Assembly: GCA_034933685.1 (NCBI GenBank)
Contig: JAYFNB010000013.1
Coordinates: forward strand, 1 to 64,000
Source: UBA8514 sp034933685
GTDB lineage: Bacteria > Bacillota > Clostridia > Lachnospirales > Anaerotignaceae
Length of the DNA stretch: 64,000 nt
Direction: 5' to 3'
Shown piece by piece: positions 41,912 through 51,326 of the stretch; positions within the stretch are counted from its first letter, which is position 1; each line of letters starts with the position of its first letter. The notes under the pieces were generated by a model that was given only the letters and a program-made list of their open reading frames with translations, was not told where the DNA came from and did not search any database. The position numbers and the translations under genes were made by a program.

Positions 41912-42961
41912 TTAAATATCTGCCATGGTTTTTATTATTCCACAGGCCCTATAGTTTTGCAGAGGGTAAATTTCTGTAGATACATTTTTTTCTGCAGCTA
42001 AATGAAGAAGATGAGTAAGCAAAGGATCGCTTTTACAGTTTTCAGCTATAAGTAGTTTCCATGGTACTCGCCTTAGAAGCACTCGTGTTGCCTCGCCTAT
42101 ACCTGGCTTAACGAAATTTATATTGCTTATTCCGAAGGTAGACACAATATTTTTTACCTCGATTATTCCTAATGTTCTACGAGGTATATATTTTTCAATA
42201 GTAGAAAAATCAAAGTATTTTTCTATTGCATTTATAAACTCATATGATACATCTTCGTTAATTAATTGTGGATAAAATGCAGCTCCATGGAAATCTGTTG
42301 GTAATATTATGTCGTCACGCAAAAAAGTTCTGCTTATAAGGCCAGAAACAGTGGAATTTAGGCATGAGCTTGGAATTAAAATGTCCTCATGGGTACCACA
42401 TAGGTCTGTAATGTTTGCAGGGTCTGCAAGTACAGCAAGGTCGGTACTGATTTGTGGATAGGCATTAAGTGCCAAACGCAATTCATTTTGTATAGCACCC
42501 TTACCAATCCAACCGTCGACAAACTGAATATCTTTGGCGTTATGATGTGACAGAATATAATGTATGGCATTTGTATCTATTCCACGGTCTCGTATTATGG
42601 ATATTGAATAATGTGGTACGCACAAATTATATTTTTTATCAAGATAGTGTTTAATAAGAATGCCAATAGGTATGCCTGCACGGGCAAGAGATACAATAAC
42701 TGTATTTTCCCCTTTTAGTTTATATATTTTTTCTGAAACCTGACAAACTGCATTCGCAGTGGGTTTTGCATAGCTTTCAAGAGAAGTGTTGTAGGTTTCA
42801 ATATATTTTTTTGATGGACGGTATTCCAAAGGAAGCATTTCGCAGTAATGAGTTCCTTTTTGTATTAGTGCCTCACGCTGTTTTGTTTCAAGAGGTTCTA
42901 CCATGCCTGTTATATCTTTTAACAATAGGGTTACATCTTTTTTGCTATATGAGCTCTGCAT
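41912..42961 (-). CDS. StiP-type PRTase-like protein with C-terminal PELOTA RNA-binding domain
   Basis: The 349-residue protein has a PRTase_1/StiP-type core with VIVSLARAGIPIGILI (88-103) and a PRPP-loop-like QFVDGWIGKGAI (146-157). Its C-terminal PELOTA-type domain (about 262-345) begins RRTLGIIEVKNIVSTFGI. Annotation databases often call the family 'cysteine protease StiP' from a plant-like name, but the fold is that of a phosphoribosyltransferase. In Ter islands it belongs to the proposed nucleoside-like metabolite module. Its ATG directly follows the TAA of the upstream PRTase gene, so it is the third gene of a minus-strand operon. Confidence 0.87.
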   Translation of the reverse strand: MQSSYSKKDVTLLLKDITGMVEPLETKQREALIQKGTHYCEMLPLEYRPSKKYIETYNTSLESYAKPTANAVCQVSEKIYKLKGENTVIVSLARAGIPIGILIKHYLDKKYNLCVPHYSISIIRDRGIDTNAIHYILSHHNAKDIQFVDGWIGKGAIQNELRLALNAYPQISTDLAVLADPANITDLCGTHEDILIPSSCLNSTVSGLISRTFLRDDIILPTDFHGAAFYPQLINEDVSYEFINAIEKYFDFSTIEKYIPRRTLGIIEVKNIVSTFGISNINFVKPGIGEATRVLLRRVPWKLLIAENCKSDPLLTHLLHLAAEKNVSTEIYPLQNYRACGIIKTMADI

Positions 42962-44092
42962 TTAATCACTCCACTTATAAATTGTAATATCGTTGCATTG
43001 GCTTGCACCAAGGGCGGCAACAAGGCTATTGATACCAGCAGTATTAGTTGTTGGTGAATCGTGTATCACAATTACTTTATCATATTTTTTTAGGTTGTAT
43101 ACAAATATGGTTCTATCATCATCGTATAGGCTTTTAAGCTGATACCTTGAAAAAAGAGGATAGTTATCACTTTCACTAGGTAAAATAGGACTGCGAGTGG
43201 TTGCGTGAAATTTAACCTCTGAACAGTTACAGGTTTCTTCAATCTTTTTTGCAGTAAAAAGAGCAGGAAACATAAATTCCTCCGAGCCTAAAACAAGTAT
43301 GCTTTTATTTTCCCAAACCGACCCAAGGTCACTTAAAATTTTAGTTGCAAGAAAACTGCATTTTTTCATAAAATCAGTATTTGAAGTACCAATGCGAGGG
43401 TCTGATTTATTTGTAATTTCCAACTCGGTTACAGAAGAAGAGCAGGCTTTTTCAAAGGATTGCTGAGCATTTTGGCTGAAAGAAAAATTATCGAGCTGCT
43501 GTGTGTAGTCTTTAGCAGTAAGGTGAAGCAGATATGTAAAATCAATGTCCAAAGCTTTAAATTCCTTAATACGCTCATCAGAAACACTGTTTAAAATAGA
43601 GGCAATACCGAAATTAAGGGTTCTATTTTTATATTCTGCCTTAATGGCATTAATTGCATTAAGTATTGTATTTCCTGTGGTTACCTCATCTTCAACAAAA
43701 ATTATTCGGTCACTGGAATTCAAATATTTTTCAAAATTAGTTTTAACTAACTTCTGTTCCACTGCATGGCTGTGAGTTTCAGAAAAATATAAAAATTCGC
43801 TATCTTGAAAAAATTCACGTGTGGTTTGCAAAAAATAAATTTCTGCTGGGGCAAAAGCGGCAACTGCCGCACAAATTGCCGTAGCAGTTTCCGCAAAGCC
43901 TATCAGCATAAGTTTTTCATTTGAATATTTTGCATAAAGCTTTTGTGCTAAATCATTAAAAACATCAAGGGCATTTTTAGGAGAAACAGGTATGTGCTTA
44001 CCTTGAAGAGGGTTAACCAAAAGGTATGCTCTCTTTGTATTATTATCACGTTTTGCTAATTTAACGAGTTGGTTTTCATCATATATTTTCAT
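42962..44092 (-). CDS. PRTase_2 phosphoribosyltransferase with TRSP domain
   Basis: The 376-residue protein has the PRPP motif IIFVEDEVTTGNTILNAI (130-147) in the first half. A C-terminal TRSP domain is named after the residues TRSP, seen here at 299-302. Both are classic for Ter-associated biosynthetic clusters. ATG 44092 overlaps the stop of the lyase gene (ATGA) and has a GGAGTGA site, so the ORF's extra 16 upstream residues are not used. It likely makes a ribosylated intermediate with the StiP-type partner. Confidence 0.88.
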   Translation of the reverse strand: MKIYDENQLVKLAKRDNNTKRAYLLVNPLQGKHIPVSPKNALDVFNDLAQKLYAKYSNEKLMLIGFAETATAICAAVAAFAPAEIYFLQTTREFFQDSEFLYFSETHSHAVEQKLVKTNFEKYLNSSDRIIFVEDEVTTGNTILNAINAIKAEYKNRTLNFGIASILNSVSDERIKEFKALDIDFTYLLHLTAKDYTQQLDNFSFSQNAQQSFEKACSSSVTELEITNKSDPRIGTSNTDFMKKCSFLATKILSDLGSVWENKSILVLGSEEFMFPALFTAKKIEETCNCSEVKFHATTRSPILPSESDNYPLFSRYQLKSLYDDDRTIFVYNLKKYDKVIVIHDSPTTNTAGINSLVAALGASQCNDITIYKWSD

Positions 44093-45120
44093 TCTTTCAC
44101 TCCGTATATATTTGCTAATATAACAATTTTTTCTGCCCACTTAGTATGGGTTTTAATTTCGTTCATACGTTTACCATCATTGCTTTTTGCAACTAAAAGA
44201 TGGTCACTTTTAAAGCTAAGTATGCTGACTGCATCTTCAAAATCAGCTTTTTCCACTTTAAGGCATTGGTTTACAATCTCAATTTGGTTTGGGTGAATAA
44301 CAGTTTTACCAACAAAACCATTAAGCTTGTCACGTTTAATTTCCTTTTTAAGGCCATCTGCCCACTCGCCATCTGGGCTGTCAAAATATTCCCACACAGG
44401 CCCTGAAACCACATAATCCATTGAAAATACAGTTAGGATATCGCTTAAAATATTAGCTATTGGCAATATATCATAAATGGTTTCGTCCAAACTTCGGCGA
44501 ATGCCAAAATGCTTACAAAAATCGTTACCACCAATGCGTACATTTAAAACGTACTCCGCCATGGTGTCTATATAGCTTTTAATTCTCGTAAGTGTTTCCT
44601 GTCTAGTGCTAAGGTTAATTACGTCACCGCTTTCAATAATGGGTAACATATATATTTTTTTATCAGACATACTGTTTATTTCTAAAATGCTCTTGTTGTA
44701 TTCCTCTGCACAGTTTAAAGAATATTTTGGCAGAATGAACCCAGATAAAAGGCTTTGGTAGGCTTTGATTTTGTTAAAAATTGTGACTACTTGAACCGCA
44801 CTGCGTACACGAATAAAAATTTGCGGAAGTGCAGATTTTATAAGTTGTCCACTTGCCAATAATTGAAAAATTCCGTTTAAGGTATGGGCAATTTGGTCTT
44901 CTGCAATATTTACGGCACTGTCGCTTATGGAATCCTCAAGACAAAGTGCTAATGAAAAGGGATGCCCTGCGGAATTGTGCAGAAGCATATCTATTATTTT
45001 TGTATTCAAAGCAGGACAGTACAGAAGCGCGCCAACTGTATAAGGGGCAACGCATTCTGGGGTTATAGTGTGGGAACAGAGGTATTCTTTATTTAATTCA
45101 GCCGAAAAATTATACATCAA
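44089..45120 (-). CDS. HpcH/HpaI/CitE-like C-C bond lyase of the Ter module
   Basis: The 343-residue TIM-barrel protein has the acid residues in LCLEDSISDSAV (metal-binding Glu/Asp near 59) and MLPIIESGD, and VGKTVIHPNQIEIVN near 275-289 as in citrate-lyase-beta-type enzymes. It is the first gene of the minus-strand operon, read from a TATAAT at 45159-45154. Its proposed role is carbon chemistry on the metabolite made by the two PRTases, but the substrate is not known. Confidence 0.87.
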   Translation of the reverse strand: MMYNFSAELNKEYLCSHTITPECVAPYTVGALLYCPALNTKIIDMLLHNSAGHPFSLALCLEDSISDSAVNIAEDQIAHTLNGIFQLLASGQLIKSALPQIFIRVRSAVQVVTIFNKIKAYQSLLSGFILPKYSLNCAEEYNKSILEINSMSDKKIYMLPIIESGDVINLSTRQETLTRIKSYIDTMAEYVLNVRIGGNDFCKHFGIRRSLDETIYDILPIANILSDILTVFSMDYVVSGPVWEYFDSPDGEWADGLKKEIKRDKLNGFVGKTVIHPNQIEIVNQCLKVEKADFEDAVSILSFKSDHLLVAKSNDGKRMNEIKTHTKWAEKIVILANIYGVKE

Positions 45121-45153
45121 TCAGTCACCCTTCAAGTTTAGTGTAATCTTAAT

Positions 45154-45159
45154 ATTATA
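45154..45159 (-). promoter_or_regulatory. Extended -10 of the minus-strand Ter module
   Basis: The minus strand reads TGtTATAAT with the hexamer at 45159-45154. The -35 is poor, so this looks like an extended -10 promoter. It is divergent from 45300-45327. Confidence 0.5.
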
Positions 45160-45299
45160 ACATTTTTGAATATTGGTGTATAGTTTGAAAATTCAATACG
45201 AAATATTAATATAAGAATTATACATGCTATTTTACAATAAATATTGTTAATATAAAAGTTTAAGAATCTTTTAATATTGTCATAATAGGGCAATAAAGG

Positions 45300-45327
45300 A
45301 TGACAAATGCCAGTAATATGGTATAAT
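45300..45327 (+). promoter_or_regulatory. Promoter of the plus-strand Ter operon
   Basis: ATGACA (45300-45305), 16 bp and TATAAT (45322-45327) with an extended TGG. About 65 bases of leader precede the rhomboid gene. The AT-rich stretch 45160-45299 between the two promoters holds no ORF and is the likely control region for both arms. Confidence 0.7.
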
Positions 45328-45393
45328 GGTAAACAAAGAAAAACAGTTTCTAGTTTACTTCACAAACATTATTGTATGAATGGGGTTTAAAGA

Positions 45394-45972
45394 ATGAAAA
45401 TAACCAGTAAATTTCATTTTAATTCGCCAGTAATTTTAACCTTTGTTATTATTTCTTTTATTGCTTATGTACTGAATATATTTACGTACGGAAGAAGCAA
45501 TAGTCTGATTTTCAGTGTATACCGTTCATCAATGGCAAGCCCTCTATTCTATGTTCGTCTTATAGGTCACGTTTTTGGTCATGCAAATTGGAATCACTTC
45601 AGTGGAAATATGATTTTTATTTTGCTTGTTGGGCCTTTGCTTGAGGAAAAATATGGAAGTTGGAATATGGCTGTAATTATATTTTTCACGGCAATTGTTA
45701 CGGGCATCGTTAATGTTGTTATGTTTTCAACAGGGTTACTTGGGGCAAGCGGCGTGGTGTTTGCACTTATACTTCTTTCATCAATTACAAGTATGAAAAA
45801 TGGAAGGATACCACTTACTTTTGTAATTGTGGCAATTATATATATAGGTGGTCAGCTTTATAGTGGTGTATTTGTTCAGGACAATATATCGAATTTAACA
45901 CATATGATTGGTGGTATTCTTGGCTGTATATTTGGCTATATGTTAAATAGAAATTTTAGCAGAAAAATATAG
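45394..45972 (+). CDS. Rhomboid-family intramembrane serine protease
   Basis: The 192-residue protein has about six membrane helices. The catalytic Ser lies in GLLGASGVVFAL (about 112-123), matching GxSG, and the catalytic His in LTHMIGGILG (near 172). The NHFSGNMIFILLVGP segment is the conserved L1/TM2 region. Substrates unknown. It opens the plus-strand arm of the Ter island, which is not a standard Ter component, so it may cleave a membrane signal in the response. A GGGG-containing weak ribosome site precedes the ATG. Confidence 0.88.
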   Translation: MKITSKFHFNSPVILTFVIISFIAYVLNIFTYGRSNSLIFSVYRSSMASPLFYVRLIGHVFGHANWNHFSGNMIFILLVGPLLEEKYGSWNMAVIIFFTAIVTGIVNVVMFSTGLLGASGVVFALILLSSITSMKNGRIPLTFVIVAIIYIGGQLYSGVFVQDNISNLTHMIGGILGCIFGYMLNRNFSRKI

Positions 45973-45992
45973 GAAAGTGAGATTGAAAAACT

Positions 45993-48248
45993 ATGTTTGG
46001 GCGTGCGGAATTGAACAAAACAGATGAATACTTTGTAGAGGGCTCACTTCGTAAAAATAATGCGACATATTTTTGCAGATTAACAACCTTTAATGAGGAA
46101 ATTGACAATTTTTTGCGTACATATATGCAGGAAGTGGTGAAGAATGGGTTGTATATAAAGGGTAAAATACCTAACCCAGATGAACGACAGCTTTCTTATT
46201 ATGAGGAAATAATGGGTTTGAATTTCGCTATGGACAGGATTTTTCTTGAGAATTCCTTAAAAAAATGGTTGCCTAGGCTTGATTCAGGGCAAAAGCGATG
46301 TATTGCTGAGGCAATGCACAACGAACTCGAACAAATGAAATTACAAGGCAAAACAGAGAATATGCTTAAAAATGCCTACATAAAGTTTATGTGCTGGTTT
46401 TACTATAAATTTGAGCGTATCTTAAATCAGTTGGGCAAGGAAAAGTTTCCTAAAATATTGTACGAAGGAATAGTATCTGTTTACGAATTAAAGGTTTTAA
46501 GCATTTTGTCTAAGGCAGGGTGCGACATACTTTTGGTGGAGTACGATGGTGACAGCGAATATTTAAAGCTTGACCCTAAATCTGAAATTTCCAGCTTGAT
46601 AAATGTTGCAGGAAGCAAGTTCCCAACGGGATATTCTATTTCTACTGTACAAAATAAAAAAATTGAAGAACAGGCAATACCTAAGATTGAAGTTGAAAAA
46701 CCGCAGAAAATAGTGAATACAAACACGTGGCTATTCGGTGATGTGTTTGCAGATTCTGTTAAAAGCCAGAACGAGCGTGGAACTGACAGCTCATTTTTGT
46801 ACAATCTTTTTGCAAGGGTTATGGGTGCAGAGGATAAGGCAACCTATTACAACGAACTGTTAAAATGGAAACTTAAGTTGGAAAGCAAAAACAGGGCAGT
46901 TGTAATAGTTGAAAATACCTTTCCTATGCCAGATGCCCTTGAGGTACAAAGCATAAAACGAAAAAATTACTTGAACATAACACAAATGCTAAAGGATATG
47001 ATTGGAAACATTAGTTTTCAACGAAATAAAGAGATTGAAAAATATGCAAAATCAGCCTTTATAAGTATTATGGAGGAGGATAAGGAAACTTCGTTGCAAA
47101 AGCTTATGAATAGAGCGGTTATTTTGCTTTGTTGGATAAATAGGTATGTACCAAAGCTTTTTACAGATTGGCAAGTTAATAACACACCAACATTTGTTTT
47201 CTATGGTGGGTGCAAAGGCGTAAATGAAGCATATTTTATTCGCCTAATGGCAAAATTGCCTGTTGATGTGCTTATTATATGTCCTGATTTGGCAACACAA
47301 TGTATCGTTTCAGATAAGTTTTTATACGAGAAAAGGCTTGAGAATTCTGTGCCGCAGGAAAACTTTCCAACGGAGATTTCTAACGTGCGTTTTGGAACTG
47401 TTGCATACCATGCGGAGCGTGAACTTGACACTATACTTTACCAAGATACAGGTGTATACAGAAACAGGCAGTTTATAAAAGCTATTCCAATTTCTCTGCA
47501 AACTACCTATGAAGAAATTAAGATTTTGTGGTCGCAGGAGGCTAAGTATAGACCTAATTTTGAAACACTTGATGATAGGGTTATGCTGCCTGTTATTTTC
47601 TCAAAAATAAGTGGTGTGCCTAGTGGTAAGGAAGATTATTGGAGCGAAATTTCAAGTTTGATTAATGAGGACACTTTTGTTATAAAAAGCTTTCCGCATA
47701 TTCAAGGAACTGACTTTAACCCTGTTAAGCAGCATTCACCTCAATTTATGAAAAACGGAAAGCTTTTAATACAAAAAATTAAAAGCCATCCTTCTTACCA
47801 GTATTCATTTATGCGTGAGGATATGCAAGATTATATGCTGGACAAACTGCAAGAGTTAATTGAACGCAAAATAATACGAGGAACATTTACTAATGGCACG
47901 GAGTACACAATAGTTGCAACGGCATTAAATCTAGACAAACATTTACTTAGGCTTATACAGAAAATGGACTTTACCAAGGATGTGCCTAAAGTAATTATTA
48001 TAAATACAACTGAAAGTATGTGCACAATAGAAGATAGTATTTTGGTAGCATATCTGAATATGCTGGGGTTTGACATTGCTATGTTTATTCCAACTGGCTA
48101 TCAAGGGGCAGAAAGATATTTTGAGAATTCACTGTTTGTTGAACATCAAATAGGTGAATATATATATGATTTGAATGTACCCGATTTCAAATCAGTAAAA
48201 AAACAAGCAGAAAGTATAACTGCTAAATTGTTTAGGAGGGGAAGATAG
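45993..48248 (+). CDS. YceG-family protein of the Ter biosynthetic module
   Basis: The 751-residue soluble protein resembles Bacillus YceG (Pfam 'putative component of biosynthetic module'). It has an N-terminal region (about 1-250) and a C-terminal region, with a low-similarity linker around 205-250. Segments such as WFYYKFERILNQLG, PTFVFYGGCKGVNEAYFIRLMAKL and IINTTESMCTIEDSILVAYLNMLGFD resemble carbohydrate- or nucleotide-binding alpha/beta domains. No catalytic role is established. It starts 20 bp after the rhomboid gene with GAAAGTGAG and leads directly into telA. Confidence 0.82.
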   Translation: MFGRAELNKTDEYFVEGSLRKNNATYFCRLTTFNEEIDNFLRTYMQEVVKNGLYIKGKIPNPDERQLSYYEEIMGLNFAMDRIFLENSLKKWLPRLDSGQKRCIAEAMHNELEQMKLQGKTENMLKNAYIKFMCWFYYKFERILNQLGKEKFPKILYEGIVSVYELKVLSILSKAGCDILLVEYDGDSEYLKLDPKSEISSLINVAGSKFPTGYSISTVQNKKIEEQAIPKIEVEKPQKIVNTNTWLFGDVFADSVKSQNERGTDSSFLYNLFARVMGAEDKATYYNELLKWKLKLESKNRAVVIVENTFPMPDALEVQSIKRKNYLNITQMLKDMIGNISFQRNKEIEKYAKSAFISIMEEDKETSLQKLMNRAVILLCWINRYVPKLFTDWQVNNTPTFVFYGGCKGVNEAYFIRLMAKLPVDVLIICPDLATQCIVSDKFLYEKRLENSVPQENFPTEISNVRFGTVAYHAERELDTILYQDTGVYRNRQFIKAIPISLQTTYEEIKILWSQEAKYRPNFETLDDRVMLPVIFSKISGVPSGKEDYWSEISSLINEDTFVIKSFPHIQGTDFNPVKQHSPQFMKNGKLLIQKIKSHPSYQYSFMREDMQDYMLDKLQELIERKIIRGTFTNGTEYTIVATALNLDKHLLRLIQKMDFTKDVPKVIIINTTESMCTIEDSILVAYLNMLGFDIAMFIPTGYQGAERYFENSLFVEHQIGEYIYDLNVPDFKSVKKQAESITAKLFRRGR

Positions 48249-48250
48249 AA

Positions 48251-49396
48251 GTGGGATTAGATTTTAGTAAAGGCACAACTGAAACACAGGAAATAGTGAC
48301 AGAAGCAAATCAAGTTGAAGTAGTAGAAAGCTATAACATTCAGACAGATAGAGAGCAGATGGTTAAGCAGCTTGTGAACTCGGCAGAAGTTGATGCTCTT
48401 GTTAGTACAATTTGCGTAAGCGACCCTGAAACAATAGTATCCTTTGGCGGTGAAGCGGCAGAGGAAATTTCCAAATGCTCCGATGTTATTCTTAACAGCA
48501 TGAACATGAGCCAGATTAATGATTCTGGTGAAATGCTTGTAATGCTTGGCAAAATTATGGACAAGTTTGATATTGAAGAAATAAAGGAAAATCCAGGATT
48601 ATTCAAAAAGCTTTTTAGCAACATGAAAAAACAGCTTGACCAAATATTAGCAAAATATCATACCATGGGTGAAGAAGTAGATAAAATTTATGTTAAGCTA
48701 AAGCAATATGAAGGTGAAATAAAGCAGTCTAATCGTAAGCTTGAGGAAATGTTTCAAACAAATGTAAGATATTATCACCTATTGGTAAGCTATATATTAG
48801 CAGGTGAACAAGGAATTGGCGAGTTGGATAACTACATTGAACAGCGCAGAAATGAGCTTGAAACAACTGGAGATAATTCAATTCAGTTTGAAGTAAGTGG
48901 TTTAGAGCAGGCAAAAACAATGCTTGAACTTAGAGTACAGGATTTACGCGTTGCTGAAAATGTTGCGTTGCAGTCTATACCAATGATTAAAACAATGCAG
49001 TTTAGCAACCTTAATCTTGTGCGCAAAATAAATTCAGCCTTTATTATTACTTTGCCTATTTTTAAGCAGGCACTGTCACAGGCAATTTTACTTAAAAGAC
49101 AAAGAGTTCAGGCCGAAGCCATGGCAGCGCTTGATGCAAAAACCAATGAAATGCTTATTAAAAACGCACAAAATACTGCTTTACAGTCTAAAATGACAGC
49201 ACAGTTGGCTTCGGGTAGTTCTATTAAAATTGAAACTTTGGAAACAACATGGAGAACAATCGTTAACGGCATTGAAGAAACAAAGCAGATACAGGAAAAT
49301 GCAAAGAAACAAAGAGAAGACGATAAGATACGTCTTAATACAATTAAACAGGAGTTTGATAAGCTGTACAATGAAAATGGTATAGCTAAAAGATAA
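48251..49396 (+). CDS. telA: Toxic anion resistance protein TelA
   Basis: The 381-residue helical, coiled-coil cytosolic protein is the TelA/KlaA/YceH family. RVQDLRVAENVALQSIPMIKTMQ and QALSQAILLKRQR are typical conserved segments. The family is linked to tellurite, colicin and antibiotic stress resistance and partners TerD proteins, but the mechanism is unknown. GTG 48251 follows AGGAGGGGAAG two codons after the YceG stop. An N-terminal unstructured stretch of about 25 residues precedes the first helix. Confidence 0.9.
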   Translation: MGLDFSKGTTETQEIVTEANQVEVVESYNIQTDREQMVKQLVNSAEVDALVSTICVSDPETIVSFGGEAAEEISKCSDVILNSMNMSQINDSGEMLVMLGKIMDKFDIEEIKENPGLFKKLFSNMKKQLDQILAKYHTMGEEVDKIYVKLKQYEGEIKQSNRKLEEMFQTNVRYYHLLVSYILAGEQGIGELDNYIEQRRNELETTGDNSIQFEVSGLEQAKTMLELRVQDLRVAENVALQSIPMIKTMQFSNLNLVRKINSAFIITLPIFKQALSQAILLKRQRVQAEAMAALDAKTNEMLIKNAQNTALQSKMTAQLASGSSIKIETLETTWRTIVNGIEETKQIQENAKKQREDDKIRLNTIKQEFDKLYNENGIAKR

Positions 49397-49439
49397 AATG
49401 TAAATAATTATTATAAATACCAAAATGGAGGGAAACAAT

Positions 49440-50021
49440 ATGCCTATTAACTTACAAAAGGGACAGAAAGTGGATTTAACTAAAGGAAACCCAGGATTAA
49501 AGAAATTGATGGTTGGTCTTGGATGGGATACAAACAAATATGACGGCGGAGCAGATTTTGACCTTGATGCCGCAGCCTTTTTAATTACTGACAGCGGAAA
49601 AGTTGGAACTGATACAGACTTCGTTTTTTATGGTAATCTGAAACACGCAAGCGAATCAGTATTGCATATGGGTGACAACCTTACAGGCGAGGGCGACGGA
49701 GATGATGAGCAGATTTTGATTGATTTAACAAAAGTGCCTGCAAATATAACAAAAGTTGCTTTCACAGTAACAATTTATGATGCAGATGTTCGCAGACAAA
49801 ATTTTGGTCAGGTTTCCAATGCCTATATTCGTATTGTGGATGAAGCAACAAACACAGAACTTATAAGATACGATTTGGGTGAGGATTTCTCAATTGAAAC
49901 AGCTGTAGTTGTTGGCGAATTATATAAACATGGCACAGAGTGGAAATTTAATGCTATTGGAAGTGGTTTCCAGGGTGGTCTTGCAGCCTTATGCAGAAAT
50001 TATGGAGTAAATGTGGGTTAA
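49440..50021 (+). CDS. terD: TerD-family calcium-binding stress protein 1
   Basis: The 193-residue protein starts MPINLQKGQKVDLTK. The two Ca2+-binding DxD segments are FDLDAAAFLI (about 40-49) and GDNLTGEGDGDDEQI (about 76-90). TerD proteins bind calcium and respond to tellurite and envelope stress. It is the first of three tandem paralogues. ATG 49440 follows TGGAGGGA; five upstream codons are unsupported. Confidence 0.94.
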   Translation: MPINLQKGQKVDLTKGNPGLKKLMVGLGWDTNKYDGGADFDLDAAAFLITDSGKVGTDTDFVFYGNLKHASESVLHMGDNLTGEGDGDDEQILIDLTKVPANITKVAFTVTIYDADVRRQNFGQVSNAYIRIVDEATNTELIRYDLGEDFSIETAVVVGELYKHGTEWKFNAIGSGFQGGLAALCRNYGVNVG

Positions 50022-50047
50022 AAAATTTGTGATAGGTGGGATAAAAA

Positions 50048-50629
50048 ATGCCAATTAGTTTACAAAAAGGTCAGAAAGTTAGTTTAACCAAAGGAAACGC
50101 GGGTTTGCAGAAATTGGTTGTTGGTATAGGTTGGGACATTAACCGTTTTGATACAGGCGGAAGCTTTGACTTAGACTCGGCAGCATTTTTAATTACAGAA
50201 AACGGCAAGGTAAGCAGACAAGAGGACTTTGTGTTTTTTGGTAATCTAGTACATCCAAGTGGCTCTGTACAGCATTTAGGGGATAACCTTACTGGTGCGG
50301 GCGATGGTGATGATGAGCAGATTAAAATTGACTTATCAAAAGTACCTGAAAATATTGCAAAAATAGTTTTTTCAGTAACAATTTATGATGCTGAAACACG
50401 CAGACAAAATTTTGGACAGGTTTCCAATGCGTTTGTGCGTATTGTTGACGAAGAAAAAGGTGAAGAACTTGTAAGGTATGACCTTGGCGAGGATTTCTCA
50501 ATTGAAACAGCGGCTGTTTTTGGTGAGCTTTACAATAATAACGGAGAGTGGAAGTTTAATGCCATTGGCAGTGGATACCAAGGCGGTTTAGCCGCACTTT
50601 GTGCAAATTATGGTGTGGAAACAGATTAA
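50048..50629 (+). CDS. terD: TerD-family calcium-binding stress protein 2
   Basis: The 193-residue TerD paralogue starts MPISLQKGQKVSLTK and keeps both calcium motifs (FDLDSAAFLI and GDNLTGAGDGDDEQI). It is closely similar to the first copy over its whole length, including YDLGEDFSIETA, so duplication is recent compared with copy 3. GATAGGTGGG precedes the ATG. The pair may form mixed multimers. Confidence 0.94.
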   Translation: MPISLQKGQKVSLTKGNAGLQKLVVGIGWDINRFDTGGSFDLDSAAFLITENGKVSRQEDFVFFGNLVHPSGSVQHLGDNLTGAGDGDDEQIKIDLSKVPENIAKIVFSVTIYDAETRRQNFGQVSNAFVRIVDEEKGEELVRYDLGEDFSIETAAVFGELYNNNGEWKFNAIGSGYQGGLAALCANYGVETD

Positions 50630-50646
50630 AGAGAGGAAGAAGCATA

Positions 50647-51249
50647 ATGTCTATTAGCTTACAAAAAGGACAAAAGGTTAGTTTAACAAAAGAAAATGCA
50701 GGTTTAAGCCGTGTTATAGTTGGTCTTGGTTGGGACGAGGTTAAGCAATCAGGCGGTGGATTGTTTTCAGGTCTTTTCGGCTCAAAGGCGGAAAACATAG
50801 ACTGTGATGCATCTGCAATACTGTTAAAGGACGGAAAGTTTACAGCAAAAGAGGATATAGTTTATTTCGGGAATTTAAGGCACAAAAGTGACACCGTTAT
50901 ACATATGGGTGACAATTTAACAGGCGCAGGTGACGGTGATGACGAGCAGATTGTTGTTGATTTAGCCAATATTCCATCCCAGTATGACAAGGTTATAATT
51001 GTTGTTAACATCTATCAGGCAGATAAAAGAAAACAACATTTTGGCATGATTGGAAATGCTTTTTGTCGTTTAGTTGATGCAAGGAATAACACCGAGTTGC
51101 TGAAATATAACTTAACGGAAAACTACAGTGGTATGACAGCTATGATTTTTGGCGAGATATACAAACACAACGGCGAATGGAAATTTAACGCTATTGGTCA
51201 AGGTACAAATGACACAGGAATTGGTCAGCTTGCGGCAAGATACAAATAA
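50647..51249 (+). CDS. terD: TerD-family calcium-binding stress protein 3, diverged
   Basis: The 200-residue paralogue keeps the start MSISLQKGQKVSLTK and the second calcium motif GDNLTGAGDGDDEQI. It differs in the first half: a Gly/Phe-rich insert GGGLFSGLFGSKAEN (about 32-46) precedes the first site, which here reads IDCDASAILL. This matches the TerD subgroup with a hydrophobic insertion and may have different localisation or calcium affinity. ATG 50647 follows AGAGAGGAAG; the ORF overlaps the previous gene upstream but without a better start. Confidence 0.93.
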   Translation: MSISLQKGQKVSLTKENAGLSRVIVGLGWDEVKQSGGGLFSGLFGSKAENIDCDASAILLKDGKFTAKEDIVYFGNLRHKSDTVIHMGDNLTGAGDGDDEQIVVDLANIPSQYDKVIIVVNIYQADKRKQHFGMIGNAFCRLVDARNNTELLKYNLTENYSGMTAMIFGEIYKHNGEWKFNAIGQGTNDTGIGQLAARYK

Positions 51250-51262
51250 ACAATATTATGAC

Positions 51263-51301
51263 AACCAGTGGGACAAGCTTTTAAAACTTAACCCACTGGT
51301 T
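51263..51301 (+). other. Inverted repeat between terD3 and the calcium ATPase gene
   Basis: AACCAGTGGG (51263-51272) is perfectly repeated inverted as CCCACTGGTT (51292-51301). It lacks a T-tract, so it may be an RNA processing or stabilising hairpin rather than a terminator. The ribosome site for the ATPase, AGAGGAG, lies after it. Confidence 0.65.
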
Positions 51302-51326
51302 TACGGTTTAACTAAGAGGAGTAAGT

